From: Halanaerobiales bacterium
GTDB lineage: Bacteria > Bacillota_F > Halanaerobiia > DY22613
NCBI GenBank assembly: GCA_023128035.1
Contig: JAGMES010000096.1
Location: 1-16,181, forward strand
DNA: 16,181 nucleotides
Direction: 5' to 3'
Positions 1 to 7,190 of this stretch are shown one piece after another. The translations under genes and the position numbers were made by a program. The first letter of the stretch is position 1. Every line of letters begins with the position of its first letter. The notes under the pieces were generated by a model. That model saw only the letters and a program-made list of their open reading frames with translations. It searched no databases and was not told where the DNA came from.

Positions 1-33
1 TCCAGCCAGCTTAAAAACCAAATCAATTTGCAT
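1..33 (-). CDS. spoIIIAC: Stage III sporulation protein AC, N-terminal fragment (runs off the left edge)
   Basis: Only the first 11 codons are in the window, reading MQIDLVFKLAG. This matches the usual start of SpoIIIAC, a small two-helix membrane protein of the SpoIIIA-SpoIIQ channel between mother cell and forespore. A strong ribosome binding site (AAAGGAGATG, about 42-51) precedes the ATG. It follows spoIIIAA and spoIIIAB in the order expected for the spoIIIA operon. It is separated from spoIIIAB by 136 bp, which is unusual for an operon whose genes normally abut. The gap is filled by a mobile-element-like sequence. Confidence 0.8.
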   Translation of the reverse strand, partial: MQIDLVFKLAG

Positions 34-61
34 TATAGTTCATCTCCTTTGATCTTTTGAG

Positions 62-166
62 TTAAGACTCCCACTTCTATAAGTGGTGGGAATTGTTTTT
101 AATCTTCAGTGGAGGTAGAATCCCCTACTGAAGCCCCGATGTTCAGCTTTAGCTGGACGAGTTCAC
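62..166 (-). mobile_element. IS200/IS605-family 3' end remnant (tnpB tail, omega-RNA-like scaffold and right end)
   Basis: On the minus strand this stretch has three nested or consecutive hairpins. One is CAGC-TAAA-GCTG. The second is a 7-bp CTTCAGT/ACTGAAG stem with an inner AGG/CCT helix. The third is CCACTT-ATAG-AAGTGG close to the distal end. An open reading frame of about 22 codons crosses the first two hairpins (ending GDSTSTED, then TAA). This fits the overlap of a tnpB 3' end with its guide-RNA scaffold. The layout resembles right ends of IS200/IS605 elements in Firmicutes. No tnpA or tnpB body is present, so it would be a solo end or a MITE-like derivative. There is no T-run after the last hairpin, so it is not an obvious terminator. 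The family call is pattern recognition, not an alignment. Confidence 0.5.
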
Positions 167-169
167 TAA

Positions 170-688
170 TTAGTATAAAAGAATTACCAGAGCTATCCCT
201 GTTAAAATGCCTACATAATTCCACATCTTGCTCATTTTTTCTTCTTCTACTCTAGCTATCATTTCTAATTGTTCTAAACGTTTTTGTGCAACCTTCAAAT
301 GACGAATCTGATCTGTATCATTAGATACACCTAAAGCATGACCATATTGTCGAAGCACTTCCCAATCTTCAGCTTTTAAACAAAAATTACCCATTGAATT
401 TTGGATAACTTTTTGCCATGTCTGATCAGCAGTCAAACCATCGAAAGTTTGTAATTTTTGATGATACAGTGCAAAGAAACCTTTATGAGGGTGTGGGGTA
501 ATTTGAGATAATTTTTTTATCGCATTTGGTAACAATACTTGGCCATATGCAATCTCTGTCTCTAGCATATGTAAGGCAATGTAAAATTCTTGAAGTTCTT
601 TAGTTCGTTGAATATATTGATACCCCATTAATTTTCCACCAATCAAACCAGATAGGATAATAATTAAACTTCCTATCATCTTAACCAT
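170..688 (-). CDS. spoIIIAB: Stage III sporulation protein AB
   Basis: This 172-residue protein has a membrane segment at each end: about residues 5-23 (IGSLIIILSGLIGGKLMGY) and the last 16 or so (ILTGIALVILLY). A soluble helical middle lies between, with a typical SpoIIIAB pattern (LHMLETEIAYGQ, ALGVSNDTDQ). SpoIIIAB is a membrane partner in the SpoIIIA complex, which keeps the forespore metabolically active after engulfment. It is related to GspF/PilC-type proteins of secretion systems. The length equals the family norm, so the adjacent mobile-element-like insertion has not truncated it. It overlaps the spoIIIAA stop by 8 nt. Its ribosome binding site (AAGGAGAG, about 697-704) lies inside the end of spoIIIAA, which suggests translational coupling. 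Confidence 0.93.
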   Translation of the reverse strand: MVKMIGSLIIILSGLIGGKLMGYQYIQRTKELQEFYIALHMLETEIAYGQVLLPNAIKKLSQITPHPHKGFFALYHQKLQTFDGLTADQTWQKVIQNSMGNFCLKAEDWEVLRQYGHALGVSNDTDQIRHLKVAQKRLEQLEMIARVEEEKMSKMWNYVGILTGIALVILLY

Positions 689-1685
689 AAAAAACTCTCT
701 CCTTCACATCCAAATAGTTTACACTTAAGGGTATGTTACTAAGATTCTCATCAAATATTTTTTCAATAGTTCCTGCACCTTCCCGATGACTTAAAAAAAC
801 AATACGAGTAAAAATATTATTTTTCAGAAGTTTTTTTAAAACAGGCCTTTTCAATAATTCTTCTAGATCTCGTCCATGGACAGTGGTAATGAGGCGGATC
901 CCAGCATTAGCTGCTTCCTGAATAGCAGCTACATCTTGCGCACTTCCAATCTCATCTGTAGCTATTACCTCAGGAGACATAGATCGAATCAAAAGATACA
1001 TTCCTTCAGATTTAGGACAATGATCCAAAAGGTCAGTACGAATTCCTAAATCGTGCCGAAAGATTCCTTGAAAAGAGCCACCAATTTCTGAACGTTCATC
1101 CACTACCCCAATTTTAAAACCAGGAATACTTGAATAACCATTACTTAACTGACGAATTAAATCTCTTAGCATGGTAGTTTTACCACATCGTGGTGGAGAT
1201 ACAATAAGAGTATTATGGATGTCTTTTTTTTCTTTGATAAGATATGGAATTATTCGATCTGCACATCCTTTTACTTCCCGAGTAATCCGAAAATTGATTC
1301 CAGAAAATTCTTTAATCCGATGGATCATCCCATCTTTAATAACTCCTCTCCCAACAAATCCCACTCGATGCCCACCAGAAATTGTGATAAACCCCTGACG
1401 CAACTCTTCATCTAAAGCATACATAGAATGGTTACATAAAAAGAGGATTGTTTGGCCTATATCATCTTCCAAAATTATTTCACCATTGGTAGGATCAAAG
1501 CACAAACCCGATTTCCCTAAAAATGAATCAGCATCATCAAATATCAAGTTCATTGGTCGTCCCACCCTGAGACGAATCTCCTGTAGATTGCTCAACTCTG
1601 TGTCCTCTAATGTCATAAAGCAAGCCCGCAACCTTTTAGGCAAAAATTTTACAATCTCTTCTTGAAACATTTTTTGATTCATCAT
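681..1685 (-). CDS. spoIIIAA: Stage III sporulation protein AA, secretion-type ATPase
   Basis: This 334-residue protein is the only ATPase of the SpoIIIA channel and is related to type II/IV secretion ATPases. It acts at the mother-cell face of the engulfed forespore. A Walker A loop lies at about residues 163-171 (SPPRCGKTT) and a Walker B at about 239-246 (EVIATDEIG). The downstream EAANAGIRLITTVHG block is typical of the family. Two adjacent ATG codons are possible starts. The ribosome binding site GGAGG (1690-1694) is 4 nt from the first (1685) and 7 nt from the second (1682), so the real start may be one codon later. It is the first gene of the spoIIIA operon, preceded by an AT-rich leader and the efp terminators. 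The P-R-C in place of the common P-G-T inside the P-loop is a mild variation. Confidence 0.95.
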   Translation of the reverse strand: MMNQKMFQEEIVKFLPKRLRACFMTLEDTELSNLQEIRLRVGRPMNLIFDDADSFLGKSGLCFDPTNGEIILEDDIGQTILFLCNHSMYALDEELRQGFITISGGHRVGFVGRGVIKDGMIHRIKEFSGINFRITREVKGCADRIIPYLIKEKKDIHNTLIVSPPRCGKTTMLRDLIRQLSNGYSSIPGFKIGVVDERSEIGGSFQGIFRHDLGIRTDLLDHCPKSEGMYLLIRSMSPEVIATDEIGSAQDVAAIQEAANAGIRLITTVHGRDLEELLKRPVLKKLLKNNIFTRIVFLSHREGAGTIEKIFDENLSNIPLSVNYLDVKERVFYG

Positions 1686-1714
1686 CTTTCCTCCAGAAAA
1701 CTCATTTATATAAA

Positions 1715-1744
1715 ATATCTATTTAAATTGAAGCGAAAATATGC
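1715..1744 (-). promoter_or_regulatory. spoIIIAp: Possible sigma-E-type promoter for the spoIIIA operon
   Basis: Reading the minus strand, GCATATT (1738-1744) matches the sigma-E -35 pattern. About 14 bp downstream an AT-rich AATAGATAT (about 1715-1723) partly resembles the CATACA-type -10. The position fits, 30-60 bp upstream of spoIIIAA, and spoIIIA is a known sigma-E operon in Bacillus. The -10 match is imperfect. Confidence 0.35.
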
Positions 1745-1777
1745 AAATTTTTTTCAAAAACTTTGATAAGTCAAACA

Positions 1778-1803
1778 GAAAAACACCCCTTGGGGTGTTT
1801 TTC
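1778..1803. terminator. Symmetric intrinsic terminator between efp and spoIIIAA
   Basis: A 26-bp perfect inverted repeat (GAAAAACACCCC, TT, GGGGTGTTTTTC) carries A-runs on one side and T-runs on the other. It can therefore act on either strand. On the minus strand it backs up the efp terminator about 12 bp upstream and shields the spoIIIA operon from read-through. Confidence 0.8.
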
Positions 1804-1814
1804 ATTCTAGAGAT

Positions 1815-1849
1815 AAAAAAAACCAGACTGCTTTTATAGCAATCTGGTT
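1815..1849 (-). terminator. Rho-independent terminator of efp
   Basis: On the minus strand AACCAGATTGCT, ATAAA, AGCAGTCTGGTT forms a 12-bp stem with one G-U pair and a 5-nt loop. It is followed directly by a run of T residues. It starts about 10 bp after the efp stop codon, the expected place. Confidence 0.9.
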
Positions 1850-1859
1850 ATCTAAAGTT

Positions 1860-2417
1860 TTATACACGAGTTATATAGTCACCTGTACGAGTATCTACTT
1901 TAACTATATCACCTTCGTTTATAAACATTGGAACATTAATAACTTTTCCAGTTTCTAAAGTTGCGTTTTTTGTTGCATTAGAAACAGTATTTCCACGAAC
2001 TCCTGGTGGTGTATCTACAACTTTCAATGCTACATTTGCAGGTAAATCAATACCAACAGGTTTTGCCTTGAAAAGAAGAACAGTTAACAAATCATTTTCT
2101 TTCAAATAATCAGTAGTCTCACCTAAATAGTCCTCATCTAAAGTCATTTGCTCATAAGTCTCAGTATCCATAAAAATGTACAGATTATCTTGCTTATAAA
2201 GATACTCCATCTCCCTTTTATCTAAATGAGCTTTTTCAAATTTTTCTCCAGCCTTAAATGTTTTATCGAGCACATAACCAGTTTCAATATTTTTTAATTT
2301 AGTACGTACTACAGCCGATCCACGTCCAGTGTGAACATTAGTAAACTGAACGATAGAATAAAGTGCCCCATCTACTACAATTGTGAGGCCTCTAGAAAAA
2401 TTACTTGTTGAAATCAT
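1860..2417 (-). CDS. efp: Elongation factor P
   Basis: This 185-residue protein has the usual three-domain EF-P length. It binds between the P and E sites of ribosomes stalled on consecutive prolines and promotes peptide-bond formation. Recognisable family blocks are VVRTKLKN (about 36-43), the acidic MDTETYEQ segment, and the C-terminal GVRGNTVSNATKNATLETG block of domain III. The residue at the tip of the functional loop is Arg32 (VHTGRGSAV), where Bacillus and E. coli EF-P have a modifiable lysine. A strong ribosome binding site (AAGGAGGA, about 2425-2432) precedes the ATG. The gene has its own sigma-A-like promoter and terminator, so it can be expressed independently of the pilus operon upstream. 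The pairing of pepP-type peptidase and efp is common in Firmicutes. Confidence 0.96.
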   Translation of the reverse strand: MISTSNFSRGLTIVVDGALYSIVQFTNVHTGRGSAVVRTKLKNIETGYVLDKTFKAGEKFEKAHLDKREMEYLYKQDNLYIFMDTETYEQMTLDEDYLGETTDYLKENDLLTVLLFKAKPVGIDLPANVALKVVDTPPGVRGNTVSNATKNATLETGKVINVPMFINEGDIVKVDTRTGDYITRV

Positions 2418-2454
2418 TCAAAATTCCTCCTTAATTTAAATCACATTCTTCACT

Positions 2455-2483
2455 ATTATAGCAAAAAATAGAGAAGAAGACAA
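2455..2483 (-). promoter_or_regulatory. Sigma-A-type promoter of efp
   Basis: On the minus strand TTGTCT (2478-2483) and TATAAT (2455-2460) are separated by 17 bp, followed by a short leader to the efp ribosome binding site. The -35 box begins 2 bp after the stop codon of the peptidase gene. The efp promoter therefore fits exactly into the 68-bp gap. Confidence 0.75.
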
Positions 2484-2485
2484 TC

Positions 2486-3556
2486 CTATAACTTAATCAT
2501 TTCCTTAGTTGCTTTAGTTAAAACACGACAACCATCTTTTGTAATCACTATATCATCTTCTATTCTAACTCCACCCCATTGAGGGAGATAAATTCCAGGT
2601 TCCACAGTGATTACCATATTTTCTTTTAAAATCACCTCTTCTTTAACTGAAACTCTTGGACCTTCATGAATCTCAAGACCTATTCCATGTCCTAAACCAT
2701 GACCAAAATTGGATCCATATCCTGCTTCTGTAATAATATCTCTAGCAATTGCATCAGCTTCAATACTTGTCATACCTGCTTTAATATTATCTAATGCACT
2801 TTGTTGCGCCTTTTTAACAACGTTATAAATTTCAATCATCTTATCACTTGGCTCTCCCACTACAACAGTTCTTGTCATATCAGAATGATAACCGTTATAT
2901 ACTGCACCATAATCCATCTTAACAAATTCGCCAGATTGAATAACCCGATTTGAAGCAACTCCATGAGGTAAAGATGAACGTGGGCCAGAAGCAACTATAA
3001 AATCAAAGGCATTTTTTTCAGAACCAATCTTTTTCATAAAATATTCTAATTCTAACGCAACTTCTAACTCGGTAAGTCCTGGTTTGATAAATGATTGAAT
3101 ATGTTCAAAAGCAGCATCAGCAATCTCGGCTGCCTTTTGAATCCTCTGAATCTCTTCTTCATCCTTATATAGACGAAGTTCTTCCACCATAGTTTCTAGA
3201 GGAATCATTTTTGTAATAACATTTAAATTTTTGCTATATTGCTGATATTCATAATAATTCATCCCTTGAGATTCAAAACCAAGATTAGTTATGTTTAACT
3301 TTTGAACTACATCTTTTGCAGCAACAACCATATCCAAACTTCCATCAACAATTTCAAATCCTTGAGCTTGCTCTGCCGCCTGTTCCAAATACCGAAAGTC
3401 AGTAATCAGTACATTTTTCTCGCCTGAAACAATTACAATCCCTGAAGAACCAGTAAATCCAGTTATGTAACGACGATTCTCCGCTTTTGTGATCATTACA
3501 CCATCAATTTGCTTTTCTGAAAACAGTTTCTTTAAGTTCTCAACTCTACTGCTCAT
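2486..3556 (-). CDS. pepQ: Xaa-Pro aminopeptidase/dipeptidase, M24 family
   Basis: This 356-residue cytosolic metallopeptidase cleaves at proline-containing peptide bonds. It has an N-terminal creatinase-like domain (about 1-125) and a C-terminal pita-bread domain. All five metal ligands are visible: Asp215 (MDYGA), Asp226 (YHSDMTRT), His290 (GHGLGHGIG), Glu319 (VEPGIYLP) and Glu333 (GVRIEDD). His198 (LPHGV) completes the active-site set. The start codon overlaps the aroQ stop by one base (TAATG). The ribosome binding site GGGGAGG lies in the final codons of aroQ, so the two are translationally coupled. The symbol pepQ or pepP cannot be settled from sequence alone, because annotation of this clostridial subfamily varies. 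Confidence 0.93.
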   Translation of the reverse strand: MSSRVENLKKLFSEKQIDGVMITKAENRRYITGFTGSSGIVIVSGEKNVLITDFRYLEQAAEQAQGFEIVDGSLDMVVAAKDVVQKLNITNLGFESQGMNYYEYQQYSKNLNVITKMIPLETMVEELRLYKDEEEIQRIQKAAEIADAAFEHIQSFIKPGLTELEVALELEYFMKKIGSEKNAFDFIVASGPRSSLPHGVASNRVIQSGEFVKMDYGAVYNGYHSDMTRTVVVGEPSDKMIEIYNVVKKAQQSALDNIKAGMTSIEADAIARDIITEAGYGSNFGHGLGHGIGLEIHEGPRVSVKEEVILKENMVITVEPGIYLPQWGGVRIEDDIVITKDGCRVLTKATKEMIKL

Positions 3557-4017
3557 TACTTTTCCTCCCCACCTTTTTTATATAATAATTTTTTTTTAAG
3601 TCCTTTAATCGCTAAAAGATACCCCTCTAAACCAAGGCCAGAAATTTGGCCTAAAACAACAGGGGCAATCACTGAATGATGTCTAAATTTTTCTCGGCTA
3701 TAAATATTTGAAAGATGTACCTCAATTGTTGGTAGCTTAACTCCTGCCAAAGCATCCCGAATGGCGATACTATAATGTGTAAAAGCACCTGGATTGATAA
3801 TGATTCCATCATATTTTTTGAAATATGCTTGATGAATGTGGTTGATAATCTTTCCTTCTTCATTCTCCTGATAAATACTAAGTTCAATCCCTTCATTTTG
3901 AGCTATTTTTTGTATTTTAAAATTTATCTCTTCTAAAGACTCTATCCCATAATGTTCTTTTTCACGAATCCCCAACAAATTGAGATTCGGCCCATGTATA
4001 ACCATGAATTTTAACAT
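3556..4017 (-). CDS. aroQ: 3-dehydroquinate dehydratase, type II
   Basis: This 153-residue enzyme has the normal type II length. It dehydrates 3-dehydroquinate to 3-dehydroshikimate in the shikimate pathway. Signature blocks are HGPNLNLLGIRE (8-19), catalytic Tyr23 in the mobile loop (EHYG), INPGAFTHYS with Asn75 and His81, and EVHLSNIYSRE with His101. The QSNxEG motif is slightly altered to QENEEG. The gene starts 1 nt after the secretin stop codon. Its ribosome binding site AAGGAGAA overlaps the end of the secretin gene, so a housekeeping aromatic-biosynthesis gene is embedded in the pilus transcript. An aroQ-peptidase-efp block next to spoIIIA is a gene order I associate with clostridial genomes. 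Confidence 0.95.
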   Translation of the reverse strand: MLKFMVIHGPNLNLLGIREKEHYGIESLEEINFKIQKIAQNEGIELSIYQENEEGKIINHIHQAYFKKYDGIIINPGAFTHYSIAIRDALAGVKLPTIEVHLSNIYSREKFRHHSVIAPVVLGQISGLGLEGYLLAIKGLKKKLLYKKGGEEK

Positions 4018-4018
4018 T

Positions 4019-5392
4019 TTAGTTCTCCTTCATCTTTTCATCTAAAAGACTTTGAATGTTTTTTACAAGTTCTTCTAAATTTACTTCAAACCCCTCCCCG
4101 TCTTCAAGTTGAGATATTGATGGTATTTCTGAAGAAGTGGAGGATAATTCTGTATTCTCAACTAACATCTCAGGAATTAAATCTACATTTTGTTTATCTA
4201 TTAATGGCTCACTGTTTAGTCGTCCTTTCTGCATATTAGGATTAATTATCCGTGGAGTAATAAAAATAACAATTTCTGTCGATTGGAGATTATGTTCTTC
4301 ATAACTAAAAAGTGCACCTAATATTGGGATTTCTCCCAGTAATGGAACTTTTTCTACGCTCTTTCGATCTTCTTGGCGAATCAAACCACCAATTACGAAA
4401 GTTTCTCCATTATAAATTCGAACTTCAGTCTCTATTTCGCGGCTTTTAATCAGTGGATAACCCTTTGTTAAATACTCACCTATTGAACTGACTTGAGGTT
4501 TAACATTTAATGTAATATAACCATCGTCAGAGATGCGAGGAGTAAATTCTAATTTAATCCCTGCTTCAATATATTTTATAACAGTTTGCCTCTGCCCATC
4601 CACTACTTCTTCTGCTTCTACTGGAATTTTATCTCCGATTAAAAGTTTTGCTGTCTTTCCATCAAGGACAACAAGACTTGGATTCGCCAAAGTTTTAGCC
4701 AAACCTTCTTTTTCCAATGCTTCTACTATACCTGGAAGTTCAAAACCAATATCTGTGACAAGTCCCTTAGCATCAAATAAAAATTTTAGTTTTGCATTAT
4801 CTCCTTGAGGCACCCCAACTTTATCTAGATCTGAAGTGGAAATCTCCTCAACTTTAATTTCTAAAAAGATTTGAGGAATTGGAATATCCACACCTGAAAT
4901 GATCTTTTCTATTTGTGTCATTTGAGATTTTTCGGCTGCTATAGCTAAAGTCCTTGTTCTGGAATCAATAGCAATGGTACTACCCTCCATTAATTTTTCC
5001 AACATCTCTTTTGTCTTATCCAATTCAGCATATTGAATTTTAAAAAGCCTCATCTCTATCTCAGAAAACTTCTGTTGAATTTTTTCTGGTGCTGCGATCA
5101 AAAGAGTATTTTCAACCCAACGATATTCTAAATCATTTATAAGAATTATCAATTCAATAACATTTTTAAAAGGAACCTCCGTAAGAGTTAAGGTTACTTC
5201 ACCTTGTACTGATTGATGTGTAATCAAATTTACTTCAGCAATCTGGGCCAAGCTTCGCAAAACATCCCTTAGGTCAGCACCCTTAAAATCCATAGTCACT
5301 GGGGTATTCAAATCTGCTAGAACAGAATTAGTTACTAATAATAATATATAAACTATAGTAATGACATAGATTAATTTATTCTTGCTCTTCAT
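4019..5392 (-). CDS. pilQ: Type IV pilus/type II secretion outer-membrane secretin (PilQ/GspD family)
   Basis: This 457-residue protein has a signal peptide with a likely cleavage after VLA (about 26). An N0/STN-like domain follows at about 32-101 (VTMDFKGADLRDVLRSLA), then an N1-like domain at about 113-182. The secretin pore domain spans about 222-383, with LANPSLVVLDGKTAKLLIGD, VRIYNGETFVIGGLI, VPLLGEIPILGALF and EIVIFITPRII. Secretins form the outer-membrane gate for pili or secreted proteins, so the host should have an outer membrane. The protein is short next to Gram-negative PilQ: it has no AMIN domains and few N-domain repeats. A 70-residue acidic tail follows the pore. The start overlaps the upstream PilP-like gene by 17 nt. 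No pilotin gene is seen nearby. Confidence 0.93.
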   Translation of the reverse strand: MKSKNKLIYVITIVYILLLVTNSVLADLNTPVTMDFKGADLRDVLRSLAQIAEVNLITHQSVQGEVTLTLTEVPFKNVIELIILINDLEYRWVENTLLIAAPEKIQQKFSEIEMRLFKIQYAELDKTKEMLEKLMEGSTIAIDSRTRTLAIAAEKSQMTQIEKIISGVDIPIPQIFLEIKVEEISTSDLDKVGVPQGDNAKLKFLFDAKGLVTDIGFELPGIVEALEKEGLAKTLANPSLVVLDGKTAKLLIGDKIPVEAEEVVDGQRQTVIKYIEAGIKLEFTPRISDDGYITLNVKPQVSSIGEYLTKGYPLIKSREIETEVRIYNGETFVIGGLIRQEDRKSVEKVPLLGEIPILGALFSYEEHNLQSTEIVIFITPRIINPNMQKGRLNSEPLIDKQNVDLIPEMLVENTELSSTSSEIPSISQLEDGEGFEVNLEELVKNIQSLLDEKMKEN

Positions 5393-6119
5393 CTAAAATC
5401 ACCCCTTCTAAAGTTAAGCTAAATCGCTGCCCTTCTTCACTTACTACCATAACATATTCTTTTTCAATCTTCTCAATTAACCATTCTTTAAACTGATTTC
5501 CTTCATTTATTATGTTGGACTGTTCTCCTGTATATATAATTGCCCTTCTCCGTTCACCTTGTAATACAATTCCTTTTAATAAAAATGTAGGATATTCAAT
5601 TTTCGGCTCAATAATCACATTCTGCACATTCTCTTCTGAAGAAAATTTTTCAGAAACAATTTCTTCTTTAACCGCTTCATACAAATCCTGATATGTAACC
5701 TGATCTTCTTCAAAGGTTTCATCATTCGGATTGTTAGGATTTACCTCTACTGGTGTCTCTACAATTTCTGAAATTGAAAACTCTTCTACAGAGGTTTCCT
5801 TTTCTTTCTGCTGGCTCGTTAGCTTAGCTAATTTCTGAAATGGGTTGCGTAAATTTTTTAGCTCTTCTATAGAATTTGGTACAGAAAAACCTTCTGAAGA
5901 ATTTGTCTCTTGAACAATTTTTTCAACTTCAGTCAAAAAATCAGAGTTTGGAAAAGAAACCGTCTTATTTTCCTTCTCATATATTTTACTTGCTGGTAAA
6001 TCCTTTGATGAAATTGACAATCCACCAAAAAAAGATTTTAGTTCATTATGGAAACACCAAACCAAAATAATAATCACTAGAAGAAATAAACCAATAAATA
6101 TTTTTTTCTTACTTAGCAT
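5376..6119 (-). CDS. PilP/GspC-like inner-membrane protein linking platform and secretin
   Basis: This 247-residue protein has one N-terminal membrane segment (about 7-23, IFIGLFLLVIIILVW). A long Glu/Ser-rich low-complexity linker (about 45-170) follows. The small C-terminal beta domain (about 175-247: YPTFLLKGIVLQGERRRAI, GEQSNIINEGN, then a strand ending EGVIL) has the shape of the PilP/GspC homology region. In type IV pili PilP is a lipoprotein, and in type II secretion GspC is a bitopic membrane protein. This one has no lipobox, so its topology is GspC-like. The linker could span the periplasm, with the C-terminal domain touching the secretin N0 domain. The position between pilO and the secretin is the usual pilP slot. 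Sequence identity to either family is not obvious by eye. Confidence 0.65.
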   Translation of the reverse strand: MLSKKKIFIGLFLLVIIILVWCFHNELKSFFGGLSISSKDLPASKIYEKENKTVSFPNSDFLTEVEKIVQETNSSEGFSVPNSIEELKNLRNPFQKLAKLTSQQKEKETSVEEFSISEIVETPVEVNPNNPNDETFEEDQVTYQDLYEAVKEEIVSEKFSSEENVQNVIIEPKIEYPTFLLKGIVLQGERRRAIIYTGEQSNIINEGNQFKEWLIEKIEKEYVMVVSEEGQRFSLTLEGVILDEEQE

Positions 6120-6123
6120 ATAA

Positions 6124-6657
6124 TCACTCCATTTCCAACTTAATATAAATTTCTAGTTTCACTAAACACTGCACTTCTTCCTTATGGGGAGTGATTACTA
6201 TATCAATTTTTTTATATAAAAATCTTTGTCTTATAAAAGATAAAAATTTTATAATTCCTTCATATTCTCCTTGAATCTCAATCTGCATTGTATAAGAAGG
6301 ATATATTTCTTCTCTTCCCACAGAACCCAAATGAAATTGAAATAATCTAACACTGGATGCTATAGATATATGTTTAAATGACTCTGTCAAACGATAGATT
6401 TCATCCTCGAAATGAAGCCCACTTTCCAGGTTCTCTAAATACTTCGCTTTAACTTCTTTTTCTTCCTTTATTCTCTCAAAATTTTTTCTCATCTCTTGAT
6501 CTGAATATTTAGCCTGTAGAGATTCCTTTTTATTAGTCTGCTGCCAAAACAATTTTAATTCAGGAATTGTAAAAAGAAAAATCCAAATAAAAATAAAAAT
6601 CAATATGGGTAGCAAAATTAATCTATTTCTAATCTCAAAAAATGAATAAAATTTCAT
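6124..6657 (-). CDS. pilO: Type IV pilus inner-membrane platform protein PilO
   Basis: This 177-residue bitopic protein has a short cytoplasmic tail and a membrane helix at about 12-33 (RLILLPILIFIFIWIFLF). A charged coiled coil (about 45-80) follows, then a ferredoxin-like periplasmic domain (LFQFHLGSVGREEIYPSYTMQIEIQGEYEGIIKF and a C-terminal strand). The pattern ending in GEYEGIIKFLSFIRQR is typical of PilO. PilO pairs with PilN in the inner-membrane ring and connects the cytoplasmic PilM to the secretin side. It lies between pilN and the pilP-like gene with gaps of 14 and 4 nt, as expected for pilMNOPQ. Confidence 0.85.
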   Translation of the reverse strand: MKFYSFFEIRNRLILLPILIFIFIWIFLFTIPELKLFWQQTNKKESLQAKYSDQEMRKNFERIKEEKEVKAKYLENLESGLHFEDEIYRLTESFKHISIASSVRLFQFHLGSVGREEIYPSYTMQIEIQGEYEGIIKFLSFIRQRFLYKKIDIVITPHKEEVQCLVKLEIYIKLEME

Positions 6658-6671
6658 ATTAAATCACCCAC

Positions 6672-7190
6672 TTAAAAAACATTTTCAAAAAGAGTAAGTT
6701 CTATAGAAAATCGAATCACTTCGTCACCTTGAAAATGTAAAAGATCAACTCCACTTATTTCGGAAAGCTCTTTTAACCTTTCTATCCATATCGTAATTTG
6801 GTCATATTCAAAACTCTGGCCCTCGATAAATATTTTTCCATTATCCATAGTCTGAATTTTTTTCAACCAGATTTGCTCTGAAAGGTAAGTCACTATTTTT
6901 AACAAAATTAATGGAAAATCTTTTTTATTCTCCAAAACACCAATCCTATGAGTTATATCATTTAGCTCGCTTTTTAACTTTATAGTTTCTGCTTGCCAAT
7001 TATACCCTTCTTGTGAGTCTTTTGAGATGATATATCCTACCATATCCTTCAACTTAATTTCTAACTCATGGTTTATCAAAACTAGAGAAAAATGACCAAG
7101 CATAATCAGTAAAAAGAAAAAAAAACTAAGCCAACAGAATAAATTTGTTAAAGTTCTTCTTATTGGCAGAAGATTTATTTTTATCATCAT
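6672..7190 (-). CDS. pilN: Type IV pilus inner-membrane platform protein PilN
   Basis: I chose the ATG at 7190, giving 172 residues, although the frame is open to 7235. At 7190 the protein begins MMIKINLLP, and the INLLP motif is the short cytoplasmic peptide by which PilN binds PilM. A ribosome binding site (AGGAG, 7196-7200) sits 5 nt upstream. The next codon, also ATG, overlaps the pilM stop, so coupling is tight. A membrane helix follows (LFCWLSFFFFLLIMLGHFSL), then a coiled coil and a C-terminal ferredoxin-like domain (MDNGKIFIEGQSFEYDQI). It works with PilM and PilO to build the inner-membrane ring. Confidence 0.87.
   Translation of the reverse strand: MMIKINLLPIRRTLTNLFCWLSFFFFLLIMLGHFSLVLINHELEIKLKDMVGYIISKDSQEGYNWQAETIKLKSELNDITHRIGVLENKKDFPLILLKIVTYLSEQIWLKKIQTMDNGKIFIEGQSFEYDQITIWIERLKELSEISGVDLLHFQGDEVIRFSIELTLFENVF

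Noticed and set aside
78..100. Last hairpin of the mobile-element-like sequence as a transcription terminator between spoIIIAB and spoIIIAC
   Set aside because: No T-run follows the stem on the minus strand, and termination there would silence the rest of an essential sporulation operon.
1171..1415. Plus-strand open frames of 66-75 codons
   Set aside because: They lie antisense to the well-conserved spoIIIAA coding sequence and have no ribosome binding site or family resemblance.
4533..4808. Plus-strand frame of 91 codons
   Set aside because: It is antisense to the secretin pore domain and has shadow-type composition with no start signals.
6040..6070. Cys22 of the PilP/GspC-like protein as a lipobox cysteine
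   Set aside because: The preceding residues (ILVW) lack the small residues required at -1 and -3, and the segment is a continuous membrane helix.
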